Below are positions 1-12,282 of a DNA stretch of 64,000 nt, piece by piece. The first letter of the stretch is position 1. Each line of letters starts with the position of its first letter. The DNA is taken from positions 43,903,340-43,967,339 of the forward strand of contig CM039503.1 of NCBI GenBank assembly GCA_022432975.1, written 5' to 3'. A model generated the notes under the pieces. It was not told the DNA's origin and did no database searches. It worked only from the letters and a program-made list of their open reading frames with translations. Position numbers and translations under genes: made by a program. The DNA is from Begonia masoniana (Eukaryota > Streptophyta > Magnoliopsida > Cucurbitales > Begoniaceae).

Positions 1-3000
1 GTATCAAGCAAATGAGGTTCACTGTTACATGATTTGTGGTTAGAACCTAATTTATCTATTTAACCTTCAAGGTTTTAACTTGACGTGATGAGAACGACGT
101 GTATGGAGGACCCAATAAGCTTCATGGACGCGTAATTAAGACTTAGTAATGCGTTTGATGAAGTATAAGAAACTTCACTTCAATCGATTTGTTCCAAAAG
201 AACTGAACGTATCAAGCAAATGAGGTTCACTGTTACATGACTTGTGGTTAGAACCTATTTATCCATTTAACCTTCAAGGTTTTAACTTGACGTGATGAGA
301 ACGACGTGTGTTGAGGTCCCAATAAGCTTCATGAACGCGTAATTAAGACTTAGTAATGCGTTTAATGAAGTATAAGAAACTTCACTTCAATCGATTTGTT
401 CCAAAAGAACTGAACGTATCAAGCAAATGAGGTTCACTGTTACATGACTTGTGGTTTAACCAAGTATGTTTTCACCTTCAAGGTTTTAACTTGACGTGAT
501 GAGAACGACGTGTATGGAGGACCCAATAAGCTTCATGGACGCGTAATTAAGACTTAGTAATGCGTTTAATGAAGTATAAGAAACTTCACTTCAATCGATT
601 TGTTCCAAAAGAACTGAACGTATCAAGCAAATGAGGTTCACTGTTACGTGACTTGTGGTTAAACCTAAGTTATTCATTTAACCTTCAAGGTTTTAACTTG
701 ACGTGATGAGAAAACGTCGGATATTGCGAGGGGGGGCCTCAATAAGCTTCATGGACGCGTAATTAAGACTTAGTAATGCGTTTAATGAAGTATAAGAAAC
801 TTCACTTCAATCGATTTGTTCCAAAAGAACTGAACGTATCAAGCAAATGAGGTTCACTGTTACATGACTTGTGGTTAAAACCTAAGTTATTCATTTAACC
901 TTCAAGGTTTTAACTTGACGTGATGAGAACGACGTGTATGGAGGACCCAATAAGCTTCATGGACGCGTAATTAAGACTTAGTAATGCGTTTGATGAAGTA
1001 TAGAAACTTCACTTCAATCGATTTGTTCCAAAAGAACTGAACTTATCAAGCAAATAAGGTTCACTGTTACATGACTTGTGGTTAGAATCTAAGTTTTCCA
1101 TTAACCTTCAAGGTTTTAACTTGACGTGATGAGAACGACGTGTATTGTGGTCCCACTAAGCTTCATGGACGCGTAATTAAGACTTAGTAATGCGTTTGAT
1201 GAAGTATAAGAAACTTCACTTCAATCGATTTGTTCCAAAAAACTGAACGTATCAAGCAATGAGGTTCACTGTTACATGACTTGTGGTTAAAACCTAAGTT
1301 ATTCAATTAACCTTCAAGGTTTTAACTTGAAGTGATGAGAACGACGTGTATTGTGGTCCCAATAAGCTTCATGGACGCGTAATTAAGACTTAGTAATGCG
1401 TTTGATGAAGTATAAGAAACTTCACTTCGATCGATTTTGTCTAAAACAACTGAACGTATCAAGCAAAGAGGTTCACTATTACATGACTTGTGGTTAGAAT
1501 CTAAGTTATCTATTTCACCTTTGCAAGTTCATTAATTTGAAGTGATGAGAACGACGTGCATATGGTCCCCAATAAGCTTCTGGAGCGTTAATTAAGACTT
1601 AGTAATGTGTTTGATGAAGTATAAGAAACTTCACTTCAATCGGATTTGTTCTAAAGAATTGAACGGTATCAAGCAAATGGGTTCACTGGTTACATGACTG
1701 TGGTTAGAACCTAAGGTATGTTTTTCACCTTCACGGTTTTAACATTTGAAGTGATGAGACGGACGTGTGATGACATCCCAATAAGCTTCATGGACGCGTA
1801 ATTAAGACTTAGTAATGCGGTTGATGAAGTATAAGAAACTACACTTCAATCGATTGTTTACAAAATAACCTGAACGGATAAAGCAACTAAGGTTCACGTG
1901 TTGTGTTACATGGACTTTGTGGTCAGAACTTAAGTTAATCCATTTAACATTCAAGATTTTAACTTGACGTGATGAGAACGTCGTATATTGAGGCCTCAAT
2001 AAGCTTCATAGACGCGTAATTAAGACTTAGTAATGCGTTTAATGAAGTATAAGAAACTTCACTTCAATCAATTTGTTCCAAAAGAACTGAATGTATCAAG
2101 CAAATGAGGTTCACTATTACGTGACTTGTGGTTAAAACCTAAGTTATTCATTTAACCTTCAAGGTTTTAACTTGAAGTGATGAGATTGACGTGTATGGAG
2201 GACCCAATAAGCTTCATGGAAGCGTAATTAAAACATAGTAAAACATTTGATGAAGTATAAGAAACTAAACTTCAATCGATTTCTTCCAAAAGAACTGAAC
2301 TTATCAAGCAAATAAGGTTCACTATTACATGACTTGTGGTTAGAATCTAAGTTATCCATTTAACCTTCAAGGTTTTAACTTGACGTGATGAGAACGATGT
2401 ATATTGAGGTCGCAATAAGCTTCATGGATGCGTAATTATGACTTAGTAATGCGTTTGATGAAGTATAAGAAACTTCACTTGAATCGATTAGTTCCAAAAG
2501 AACTGAAGGTATCAAGCAAATGAGGTTCACTGTTACATGACTTCTGATTAGAACTTAGTTATCTATTTTACCTTCAAGGTTTTAACTTGAAGTGATGAGA
2601 ACGACGTGTATTGTGGTCCCAATATGCTTCTTGGAAGCGTAATTAAGACTTAGTAATGCGTTTGATGAAGTATAAGAAACTTCACTTCGATCGATTTGTT
2701 CTAAAACAACTGAACGTATCAAGCAAAAGAGGTTCACTATTACATGACTTGTGGTTAGAATCTAAGTTATCTATTTCACCTTTAAGTTTTTAATTTGAAG
2801 TGATGAGAACGACGTGTATTGAGGTCCCACTAAGCTTCATGGACGCGTAATTAACACTTAGTAATGCGTTTGATGAAGTATAAGAAACTTCACTTCAATC
2901 GATTTGTTCCAAAATAACTTAATGTATCAAGCAAATAAGTTTCACTGTTACATGACATGTGGTTAGAACCTAAGTTATCCATTTAACCTTCAAGGTTTTA

Positions 3001-4424
3001 ACTTGACTTGATGAGAACGAAGTATATTAAGGTCACAATAAGCTTCATGGATGCGTAACTAAAACTTAGTAATGTGTTTGATGATGTATAAGAAACTTAA
3101 CTTCAATCGATTGGATCCAAAAGAACTGAACGTATCAAGCAAATGAGGTTCACTGTTACATGATTAGTGGTTAGAACCTAATTTATCTATTTAACCTTTA
3201 AGGTTTTAACTTGACGTGATGAGAACGACGTGTGTTGAGGTCCCAATAAGCTTCATGAACGCGTAATTAAGACTTAGTAATGCGTTTAATGAAGTATAAG
3301 AAACTTCACTTCAATCGATTTGTTCCAAAAGAACTGAACGTATCAAGCAAATGAGGTTCACTGTTACGTGACTTGTGGTTAAAACCTAAGTTATTCAATT
3401 AACCTTCAAGGTTTTAACTTGGAGTGATGAGAACGACGTGTATGGAGGACCCAATAAGCTTCATGGAAGCGTAATTAAAACTTAGTGAAACATTTGATGA
3501 AGTATAAAAAACTAAACTTCAATCGATTTCTTCCAAAAGAACTGAACTTATCAAGCAAAAGAGGTTCACTATACACGACTTGTGGTTAGAATCTAAGTTA
3601 TCTATTTCACCTTTAAGTTTTTAATTTGAAGTGATGAGAACGACGTGTATTGAGGTCCCACTAAGCTTCATGGACGCGTAATTAACACTTAGTAATGCGT
3701 TTGATGAAGTATAAGAAAGCTTCACTTCAATCGATTTGTTCCAAAATAACTTAATGTATCAAGCAAATAAGTTTCACTGTTACATGACATGTGGTTAGAA
3801 CCTAAGTTATCCATTTAACCTTCAAGGTTTTAACTTGACTTGATGAGAACGACGTATATTAAGGTCACAATAAGCTTCATGGATGCGTAACTAAAACTTA
3901 GTAATGTGTTTGATGATGTATAAGAAACTTAACTTCAATCGATTAGATCCAAAAGAACTGAACGTATCAAGCAAATGAGGTTCACTGTTACATGACTTGT
4001 GGTTAGAACCTAATTTATCCATTTAACCTTCAAGGTTTTAACTTGACGTGATGAGAACGACGTGTGTTGAGGTCCCAATAAGCTTCATGGACGCGTAATT
4101 AAGACTTAGTAATGCGTTTAATGAAGTATAAGAAACTTCATTTCAATCAATTAGTTCCAAAAAACTGAACGTATTAAGCAAATAAGGTTCACTATTACAT
4201 GACTTGTGGTTAAAACCTAAGTTATTCATTTAACTTTTAAGGTTTTAATTTGAAGTGATGAGAACGGCGTGTATGGAGGACCCAATAAGCTTCATGGATG
4301 CGTAATTAAGACTTAGTAAAGCATTTGATTAAGTATAAGAAACTTCACTTCAATCGATTTGTTCCAAAAGAACTAAACTTATCAAGCAAATGAGGTTCAC
4401 TATTACATGACTTGTGGTTAGAAC
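1..4424 (+). repeat. ~207-bp tandem satellite, block 1
   Basis: About 21 head-to-tail monomers. The start word GTATCAAGCAAATGAGG recurs at 1, 209, 416, 620 and 836, giving a period of 204-216, mostly 207. Almost every monomer carries a HindIII site (AAGCTT in CAATAAGCTTCATGG), an MluI site (GGACGCGTAATT) and usually ATCGAT, so HindIII or MluI digestion should give a ladder. Monomers fall into variants, e.g. ACTTGACGTGATGAG versus ACTTGAAGTGATGAG. An 831-bp (four-monomer) higher-order period is visible (2770/3601 and 3077/3908). Positions 1400-1760 contain many single-base indels. The array starts outside the window. I do not recognise the family by name; size and organisation fit a centromeric, pericentromeric or knob satellite. 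Confidence 0.95.
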
Positions 4425-4673
4425 TGGAACGACCCTTACCCATATCCTAATTTTTCCGTATTATTCTTTTTTTTTTTCTATCCTTATAAACTTCGTATCA
4501 ATTGAGCGGAATTTAAATCAGAGACTAAATCGCTAAAAATCATTTGTAACTATTTTAAAACCAATTAAATCTATTTATAAATAAAAACTATAGAAAACAA
4601 ATTTTATTAAAACCATAAATCAATTAAAACATTGGCGAGGGGAAAAAACGTCGGGGCTGAGGAAAAAACAAAG

Positions 4674-4857
4674 GGGCGATCGATCGCCCAAAACAGGAGA
4701 TCGATCGCCAGATAACAAAACTGAGGGGCGATTGATCGCCCCATTCTAGGCGATCGATCGCCCATCGGCGATCACACTCCCCTGCGATCGCCTCCACCAG
4801 GTGATCACCACATAAAGAGGGGGATCGATTGCCCCATTCCAGGCGTCCGATCGCCAG
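4674..4857. repeat. Cluster of GATC-centred palindromes in LTR
   Basis: Perfect palindromes at 4674-4689 (GGGCGATCGATCGCCC), 4749-4762 (GGCGATCGATCGCC), 4784-4791 (GCGATCGC) and 4800-4809 (GGTGATCACC), plus degenerate copies near 4698, 4724, 4820 and 4845. Spacing is roughly 20-30 bp. Function unknown. Confidence 0.8.
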
Positions 4858-5547
4858 GCTCCCTGGAATTTTTCCCAGGAGCACGCCTCCCACTTCTTCC
4901 TTTCTTATTTCTTCTTCCCTGCATACCTACCTAAACGCAACACCATTTTTCTTCCTCAATTACTACCAACACCACATACAATTCACAATGCAATTTGACA
5001 TCAAACCACCCAAAACTCCTACATCCACCATAATCTCGCTTAAAACCGATTCGAGACGCATTTAACACGAAATACGTTTTCACGAAAATGAACTGCGTGG
5101 ATCCGTTTAAAAACTAAACAATCCCCTATAAACTTTGAGAACCAAGCAGTTCTGTAACATCAAATTCGAAATCTTTACATAACACATTATAAACAAATCT
5201 ATCAAAATCATCAAAACATCTTTTATCCACTAACCAGAACCAAACATCCTAATATGTTTGACTATACAATTTTTCTTATGTTTCTATCAATTAAATCCCC
5301 AAAACCTTTTCCTACAACCCCACGGGTCAAAAGGAGCGTCGACTACCCAGCGCACTCCCACGGGCCATCCTCCGTCAACTACATCGTTCCTCGGGTGGAG
5401 GGATCTCATCCTCACCTGTTTCGAAATCACCTACACCATAAAGACACCTATGAGAATAAATCTCAGTAAATTCTACGTACGTGACAATGCATGAACATGT
5501 ATATGCAATTTTCATAAACTTTCGTGCATTCATTACATTCATCAGTT

Positions 5548-5690
5548 CGTGTTAGTCGTCACATTTCAGTCGTATTAGTAGTCTCATTTCAGTCGTCTTA
5601 GTCGTCTCATTTCAGTCGTCTTAGTCGTCTCATTTCAGTCATCTTAGCCGTCTCGTTTTTAGTCGTCTTATTTTTTGTCGTCTCATTAAG
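5548..5690 (+). repeat. 23-bp tandem repeat in LTR
   Basis: Units of the type GTCTCATTTCAGTCGTCTTA plus GTC repeat about four to six times, decaying at both ends. Lies inside the gypsy LTR upstream of the presumed promoter. Confidence 0.75.
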
Positions 5691-6086
5691 TCATCACATT
5701 TCATTTCTGTAATACTCGGCTTGTACGGAATATTAATATTATAATATACGATGGCATTTTTGTAAATATGTCAAATCAAACACGTTTTACAAAGAGAAAG
5801 CGCCATTATGATCCTAATTATTAATTGGAATTTTAAGGAATTTACGAGAATTTCTGGAGTAATAACGCTATACTTCGAGTAATTAAGTTTCTCGTAAAAT
5901 AAAGGACAGTCTTAGTAAAAATAGTAAACGAGGTCCGATTTGAAAACAGACAGTTTTAATAAATCTAAAATAATAGGAATGACTTATTGGTGAAATAAGA
6001 AAATTTGGAGAAAACGAATAGTTAGCCAATTGACGAAACGAATAGAAAATCAAAAGAAGGGCAAAATGGTAATTCGCCAAACAAAA

Positions 6087-6104
6087 TATAAAATATTATA
6101 AATT
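6087..6104 (+). promoter_or_regulatory. Probable LTR TATA box
   Basis: ATATAAAATATTATAAATTC-like sequence followed by a pyrimidine-rich, leader-like segment (CTCTTCTTCTTCATTTCTTC). It is the best TATA candidate of the gypsy LTR. Inferred from position and composition only. Confidence 0.4.
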
Positions 6105-6757
6105 CCTCTTCTTCTTCATTTCTTCTCCTCTGTTTCACGAAAACGACAGAGAGCGATTTTCCTCTTGGCCGATGGCGAACTCTCAACTTCCGACCTCCGA
6201 TTCGTCCTCCGATCGTCTCGTTTACTCCGTGTTTTCTCCTCCAATCGCAATCCTAGGTATGAATCTATGATTCTATAGCGTTAGTTTTCAATTTTCGGAC
6301 CGATTTAACGTTAGGGTTTCGGTTAGGGTTTAGGGTAAAAATGCGATTTCGGGTTTCAAAATCAATAGGTTGTTGTAGATTATGAATGTATAGAACGTAT
6401 TAGACGTTATTGGACGAAACTAGATTAATTCGTGAAAATGTTCGATTTTGAGAAATTTTGAGATTTAGGGAAAAACTCGTTATTTGGATTTGAGTTTCCG
6501 AGCGGGGATTGACTCTATAATATAGCTCAATGAATTGGATTAAAGCTTTTGGAAATCTCCTTAGTTAAGGTTTTGTTAATTTGGACGTTTAGAAGCTTAA
6601 ATTGTTTTAACATCGACCGTTGTTTTTTGCCTCAGACAAACAATGCTCGTGGACGGAGCTTGAGCTGCGGCGGACACGAAGTAAGTTCTCGTGACTTACT
6701 CTGGCCGATTGGCCTACACCGTACTTCGATGTCGCGTCGAGGATCTTAGAGTATTGT

Positions 6758-7804
6758 GTGTTTAAATTGCTTTGGTTGGAGGATATGGAGGATATGCTGA
6801 GTTATGCAGAGGTAGGGAACGGGAGTAAGGTGGCTTATGTTACCTTCCACCTGGCATTGGACGCCCGTTTCTGGTGGGATTCGATCAAGACGATGACGGA
6901 CGTATCAGTTATGACGTGGGAGCGGTTTAAGACCGTGTTCTTTGACAAGTATTTTAGCCGTACAGTGAGAGTGGCAAAGAGGAATTAGTTTACGCAGCTG
7001 AAGCAGACAGGTTCAGTTGCAAAGTATATCCGAAAGTTCGAGTCCTTATCGCGATTTTCTCCGCGCCTCGTCAGCGACAATGAAGAGAAGGTGCACAAGT
7101 TTATGGAGGGACTTAATCCAGAGATTCGGATGCACGTTATTGTGTCAGGTATTATTGATGTGCTCTATTCTGATGTCATAGCTAGAGCTCTGGATATTGA
7201 GGCTGCCAGAGCTACTTGTGTTAAACCGAGGGAGCCAGCTAAGGGCTTCTTCCGAGAGATTCGTTCTCAGTCACGGGGTTGGCAACCCAGAGCACCACAG
7301 CCCCAATAGCAGCAAAGGGGTGTGAAGAGACTTCTTGAGGGAGGTAATGATCGGGGTAAAGGGAAGCAGGTACAGGGGACTTCTCAGATACCGTGGTGTC
7401 CCATATGCCAGAGGGAGCCTAGTGGTGAGTGCCGTGTTGGCACTAATAGATGTTTCAGATGTGGAGAGCTTGGACATTACGTTAAAGATTGCCCGAAGCC
7501 CAGTCGAGATCTGTCAGGCGGTGATAAGAGGAGAGTCATGCCTAGGATTTTCGCCTTCATAGAGCCTGGTGATGTCGATAACGAGGATCAACCTACCGTG
7601 ATAGCAGGTACTATATTGATTATGGGCGTAGCTGTGTTTTCTTTGTTAGACACGGGGGCTACGCACTCTTTTGTTTCCACTGCTTGTGTGTCTAGATTGA
7701 AGCTTGCGCCTGAGTTAGCAGAGTTCGAATATAGTGTGATGCTACCTTCGGGAGAGCGTATGCAGTCAGGTCGTGTGGTCCAGGGCATTACTTATCTCGA
7801 TTGA
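6758..7804 (+). pseudogene. Gypsy gag and protease, interrupted
   Basis: Capsid-type gag remnant (LDARFWW, WERFKTVFFDKYF) with the N-terminus missing, then a basic linker. A CCHC zinc knuckle CFRCGELGHYVKDC lies at 7451-7492 and binds RNA in this family. A retroviral-type aspartic protease follows, with catalytic LLDTGATHSF (DTG at 7649). One reading frame runs through, broken by TAG at 6986-6988, TAG at 7307-7309 and TGA at 7802-7804. The coding part begins abruptly after the LTR with no primer-binding site, suggesting a deletion of the leader and gag 5' end. Confidence 0.88.
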
Positions 7805-7834
7805 GGACAGAACCCTCTATGCTGCCTTATTGTT

Positions 7835-9528
7835 ATGGGCATAGAGCATTATGATCTTATCTTGTGGATGGACTGGCTGTCACAGCACTTCGCCACCATC
7901 GATTGTCGATCCGGGATTGTCACCTTTCGACCCTCGGATAAAGCCGAGTTTTCTTATCAGGCGATGAACAGATTGAGTAGCTCGCCTATTTCTTATTCCA
8001 TTATGGTCAACGAGCAGTTTAAAGGTCAGTGCTCTATTTATTTGTCCTTTGTATTTGATGTTCAGTTGCTCAGCGAAATAAAGCCGAGCGACATTCCTAT
8101 AGTCAGAGAGTTCTCTGGTATATTCCTCGATGATCTTCCCGGGTTACCGCCAGACCGGGAGATTGAGTTCACTATTGATGTCTATCCGAATACCGTGCCA
8201 AGGTTTAAAAACCCGTATCGGTTGGCACCAGCTGAGTTGAGAGAGCTGAGGACTCAGCTTGATGAGTTGTTAGAGAAGGGTTTCATTCGACGTAGTGTTT
8301 CACCCTGGGGTGCGCCCGTTCTGTTTGTCAAGAAGAAAGACGGGACCCTCAGGATGTGCATCAATTACAGAGAGTTGAATACGCTTATAGTGAAGAATAA
8401 GTATCCACTGCCCCGGATTGATGATTTATTTGATCAGCTGCAAGGTGCCCGAGTATTCTCGAGGATTGATCTATGCTGGGTTACAATCAGTTGAAGGTTC
8501 GAAAGGATGATACACCGAAAACGGCATTCCGAATGAGGTATGAGCATTACGAGTTCCTTGTCATGTCTTTTGGACTTACTAATGCCCCTGCAGCGTTTAT
8601 GGATTTGATGAACCGTGTCTTCAAGGAGTATCTGGACAAGTTCGTGGTGGTTTTCATCGACGACATTCTGATATACTCTAAGATGAAGGAAGAACACGAG
8701 GAGCACTTGAGAATAGTCCTGAGGACCCTATGTCAGCACCAGTTGTATCCGAAGTTCTCCAAATGCGAATTTTGGTTGGATCAGGTCAGCTTTCTTGGCC
8801 ATGTCGTGTCGCAGGATGGAGTTTCTGTTGATCCGAGCAAAGTTCAGGTGGTCAGAGATTGGCCGCAGCCGAAGAACGTACGTGAGCTGCGTGGATTTCT
8901 TGGATTAGCCGGTTATTATCGGAAGTTCGTAGAGGGATTTTCGAAGATCGCACTTCCTCTTTCACGATTGACCCGAAAGAACGAGAGATTTATGTGGTCG
9001 CCTGCTTGTGATAGCAGTTTTATGGAATTAAAGCAGAGATTGACCACCGCTCCAGTATTGGCATTACCTGTTGAGGGTGACAAGTTCAGTATTTATTGCG
9101 ATGCGTCAGGAGTTGGACTAGGTTGTGTGTTGATGCAGAAGGGGAGAGTTATTGCTTATGCTTCTCGGCAGCTGAAGTCGTACGAGCAGAATTACCCTAC
9201 GCACGACCTTGAGTTAGAAGCTGTGGTCTTAGCACTGAAGATATAGAGACATTATTTATATGGGCAGCAGTGCGAGATATTCTCAGACCACAAGAGCTTG
9301 AAGTATCTATTTACGCAAAAGGAGCTGAATATGCGACAGAGAAGGTGGCTTGAGTTCGTCAAAGACTACGATTTTGATATCAAGTACCATCCGGGAAAGG
9401 CGAACAAGGTTGCTGATACCTTGAGTAGAGTGCCTTCTGCGAGTCAGCCTTCATTAGCAGCGATGTCAGTTACGCTGCGGTCTGAAATTGAGAGGTTCGA
9501 CGTTGAGATAGTGGCAGAGTTGTCCTAG
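7835..9528 (+). pseudogene. Gypsy reverse transcriptase and RNase H, interrupted
   Basis: The protease C-terminal flank ([13 protein letters not shown]) leads into a reverse transcriptase with [18 protein letters not shown], the [15 protein letters not shown] segment, [12 protein letters not shown] and the polymerase box FIDDILIYS (8653-8679). RNase H follows, with [14 protein letters not shown] and the [11 protein letters not shown] region. A frameshift lies near 8470-8485, between IDL and GYNQL. TAG at 9244-9246 interrupts RNase H, and another TAG closes the frame at 9526-9528 just before the integrase region. The polymerase aspartates are still present, but no continuous polyprotein can be made. 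Confidence 0.92.
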
Positions 9529-9529
9529 T

Positions 9530-10636
9530 ATGCTCACCAACATTTCTCTCAGGCTGACTATTCTGGATCGGATACGTGAGGCTCAGCAGAATGATACAGA
9601 GTGTGAGGAGCTTCGATCCAGCATGACATTGGGAGACTTGTCAGATTTTCATTTATCAGAGGATGGTATTCTGAAGTTCAGGCATAGGTGGTACGTGCCT
9701 AACGACGAGGATCTGAAGAAGGATATATTGGCCGAGGCACATTCTTCGGCATATTCTGTACACCCGGGAAGTACTAAGATGTACCGGGATTTAAAACAAC
9801 ATTTCTGGTGGCCGAACATGAAGAGAGAGGTTGCCAAGTACGTTGAAACCTGTTTAGTCTGTCAGCAGGTAAAGGCAGAGCACCAGAGACCGGCCGGAAC
9901 ATTATTGCCACTGCCAATTCTGGAGTGGAAGTGGGAGCAGATTTCCATGGATTTCATTGTGGGGCTCCCGAGGACGATGAAGGGCCATGACGGCATATGG
10001 GTTATTGTGGACCGATTGACGAAGTCGGCTCACTTCTTATCTGTGAAGATGAAGTCTTCTATGGATCAGCTCGCTGAGCTCTATGTGCAGGAGATTGTTA
10101 GGCTTCACGGTTTGCCAGTTTCGATAATCTCAGATCGTGATCCGAGATTTACGTCGAAGTTCTGGAAGAGTCTACACAAAGCTATGAGGACTCAGCTTAA
10201 TTTCAGCACTGGCATTTCATCCTCAGACTGATGGTCAGACAAAGAGGACGAATCAGATTCTGGAGGATATGCTCAGAGCTTGTGTGCTGGAGTTTCAGGG
10301 CTCGTGGAGCCGATATCTGCCTTTGATTGAGTTCTCGTACAACAACAGCTTCCAGGCTACGATTGGCATGGCACCGTACCAGGCACTGTATGGTCGGAAA
10401 TATAGGTCTCCGTTGTATTGGGATGAGGTTGGCGAGGCCAGCGTCGTTGGTCAAGAGATTCTACAGCAAACGGCAGAGAAGATTGCCATTATCCGACAGC
10501 GTATCGAGGTAGCTCAGAGTAGACAGAAGAGCTATGCAAACACGAGACGGAGAGAGCTAGAGTTTGAAGAAGGTGACGAGGTTTATCTTAAAGTTTCTCC
10601 GTTCAAAGGCGTTGCGAGATTTGGAAGGAGGGGCAA
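9530..10636 (+). pseudogene. Gypsy integrase, truncated
   Basis: The N-terminal zinc domain is visible (histidines in EAHSSAYSVHPG, cysteines in CLVCQQVK). The catalytic core has MDFIVGLP (Asp at 9950) and SDRDPRF (Asp at 10133). A frameshift near 10200 moves the rest to another frame. The position that normally holds the catalytic Glu of DD35E, after DGQT, reads Lys (AAG at 10242-10244). The C-terminal part runs to the GRRGKL motif and stops at the satellite junction, so the chromodomain and 3' LTR are absent. Confidence 0.9.
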
Positions 10637-12070
10637 GTTACATGACTTGTGGTTAGAACCTAAGTTATCCATTTCACCTTCAAGGTTTTAACTTGAAGTG
10701 ATGAGAACGACGTATATTGACGTCCCAATAAGTTTCATGGACGCGTAATTAAGACTTAGTAATGTGTTTGATGAATTATATGAAACTTCACTTTAATCGA
10801 TTTGTTCCAAAATAACTGAACGTATCAAGCAAATAAGGTTCACTGTTACATGACTTGTGGTCAGAACCTAAGTTATCCATTTAACCTTCAAGGTTTTAAC
10901 TTGACGTGATAAGAACGGCGTGTATTGAGGTCCCAAAAAGCTTTATGGACTCGTAATTCAGGCTTAGTAATGCGTTTAATGAAGTATAAGAAACTTCACT
11001 TCAATCGATTTGTTCCAAAAGAACTGAACGTATCAAGCAAATGAGGTTCACTGTTACATGACTTGTGGTTAGAACCTAAGTTATCCATTTCACCTTTAAG
11101 GTTTTAACTTGACGTGATGAGAACGTCGTGTATTGACGTCATAATAAGCTTCATGGACGTGTAATTAAGACTTAGTAATGCGTTTGATGAAGTATAAGAA
11201 AATTCACTTCAATCTATTTGTTCCAAAAGAACTGAACGTATCAAGCAAATGAGGTTCACTGTTACATGACTTGTGGTTAGAACCTAAGTTATCCATTTAA
11301 CCTTCAAGGTTTTAACTTGAAGTGATGAGAACGTCGTGTATTGACGTCATAATAAGCTTCATGGACGCGTAATTAAGACTTAGTAATGCGTTTGATGAAG
11401 TATAAGAAACTTCACTTCAATCGATTTGTTCCAAAAGAACTGAACGTATCAAGCAAATGAGGTTCACTGTTACATGACTTGTGGTTAGAACCTAAGTTAT
11501 CCATTTAACCTTCAAGGTTTTAACTTGAAGTGATGAGAACGTCGTGTATTGACGTCATAATAAGCTTCATGGACGCGTAATTAAGACTTAGTAATGCGTT
11601 TGATGAATTATATGAAACTTCACTTTAATCGATTTGTTCCAAAATAACTGAACGTATCAAGCAAATAAGGTTCACTGTTACATGACTTGTGGTCAGAACC
11701 TAAGTTATCCATTTAACCTTCAAGGTTTTAACTTGACGTGATAAGAACGGCGTGTATTGAGGTCCCAAAAAGCTTTATGGACTCGTAATTCAGGCTTAGT
11801 AATGCGTTTAATGAAGTATAAGAAACTTCACTTCAATCGATTTGTTCCAAAAGAACTGAACGTATCAAGCAAATGAGGTTCACTGTTACATGACTTGTGG
11901 TTAGAACCTAAGTTATCCATTTCACCTTTAAGGTTTTAACTTGACGTGATGAGAACGTCGTGTATTGACGTCATAATAAGCTTCATGGACGTGTAATTAA
12001 GACTTAGTAATGCGTTTGATGAAGTATAAGAAAATTCACTTCAATCTATTTGCTCCAAAAGAACATAATG
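10637..12070 (+). repeat. ~207-bp satellite, block 2
   Basis: About seven monomers in the same orientation as block 1. Monomers repeat almost exactly every 832 bp (GGTCAGAACC at 10859 and 11691; AAAATTCACTTCAATCTATT at 11199 and 12031), a tetrameric higher-order repeat. The right edge is the insertion point of the next LTR: satellite reads ...CCAAAAGAACATAATG before it and GAACGTATCAAGC after it (19437), consistent with a decayed 5-bp duplication (TAATG/GAACG). Confidence 0.95.
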
Positions 12071-12282
12071 TGTAACGCCCCAGGTCTTCCAGACTCGGTT
12101 TGCTACCCAAAACATTGAACTGAACTAAGTGAAATTACAGAAAATTTTAAATTTCCTCTCAGTGATGAATATTCTTATCTTTGATCCTCGACTTTACAAC
12201 GGAAAACTCAATAAGTAGATGACGTTCATAATTAGACAAAACGTTAAGATATTTGGCCGAAGGGAATTGGAAACTCAAGGAC

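Larger units (their letters stand above)
4425..6700 (+). repeat. 5' LTR of the gypsy element (3' limit uncertain)
   Basis: Begins TGGAACGACCC directly at the satellite junction, resembling the TGTAACGACCC starts of Tekay-type LTRs. It contains a cluster of GATCGATC palindromes (4674-4857), a 23-bp tandem repeat (about 5548-5690) and a TATA-rich stretch near 6087 followed by a pyrimidine-rich, leader-like segment. No primer-binding site such as TGGTATCAGAGC is visible between the LTR and gag, so the 3' edge is a guess and an internal deletion there is likely. Small ORFs here, such as 4624-4893 minus, have no recognisable product. Confidence 0.6.
4425..10636 (+). mobile_element. Decayed Ty3/gypsy chromovirus-like element, 3'-truncated
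   Basis: A 5' LTR-like region is followed by gag, CCHC knuckle, protease, reverse transcriptase, RNase H and integrase on the plus strand, which is the Ty3/gypsy order. Core sequences resemble the plant Tekay/Del group, but the chromodomain that would confirm this is missing. The reading frame ends inside the integrase C-terminus at 10636, exactly where satellite resumes, so the 3' end and 3' LTR are lost. The satellite string TTACATGACTTGTGGTTAG occurs on both sides; at 22 bp the shared stretch is too long for a 5-bp target duplication, so the right end is probably a later deletion junction. At least five nonsense codons and three frameshifts make it inactive. Confidence 0.9.

Noticed and set aside
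1..4424. CRISPR-like regular repeats
   Set aside because: Whole 207-bp monomers repeat without unique spacers; this is a eukaryotic tandem satellite.
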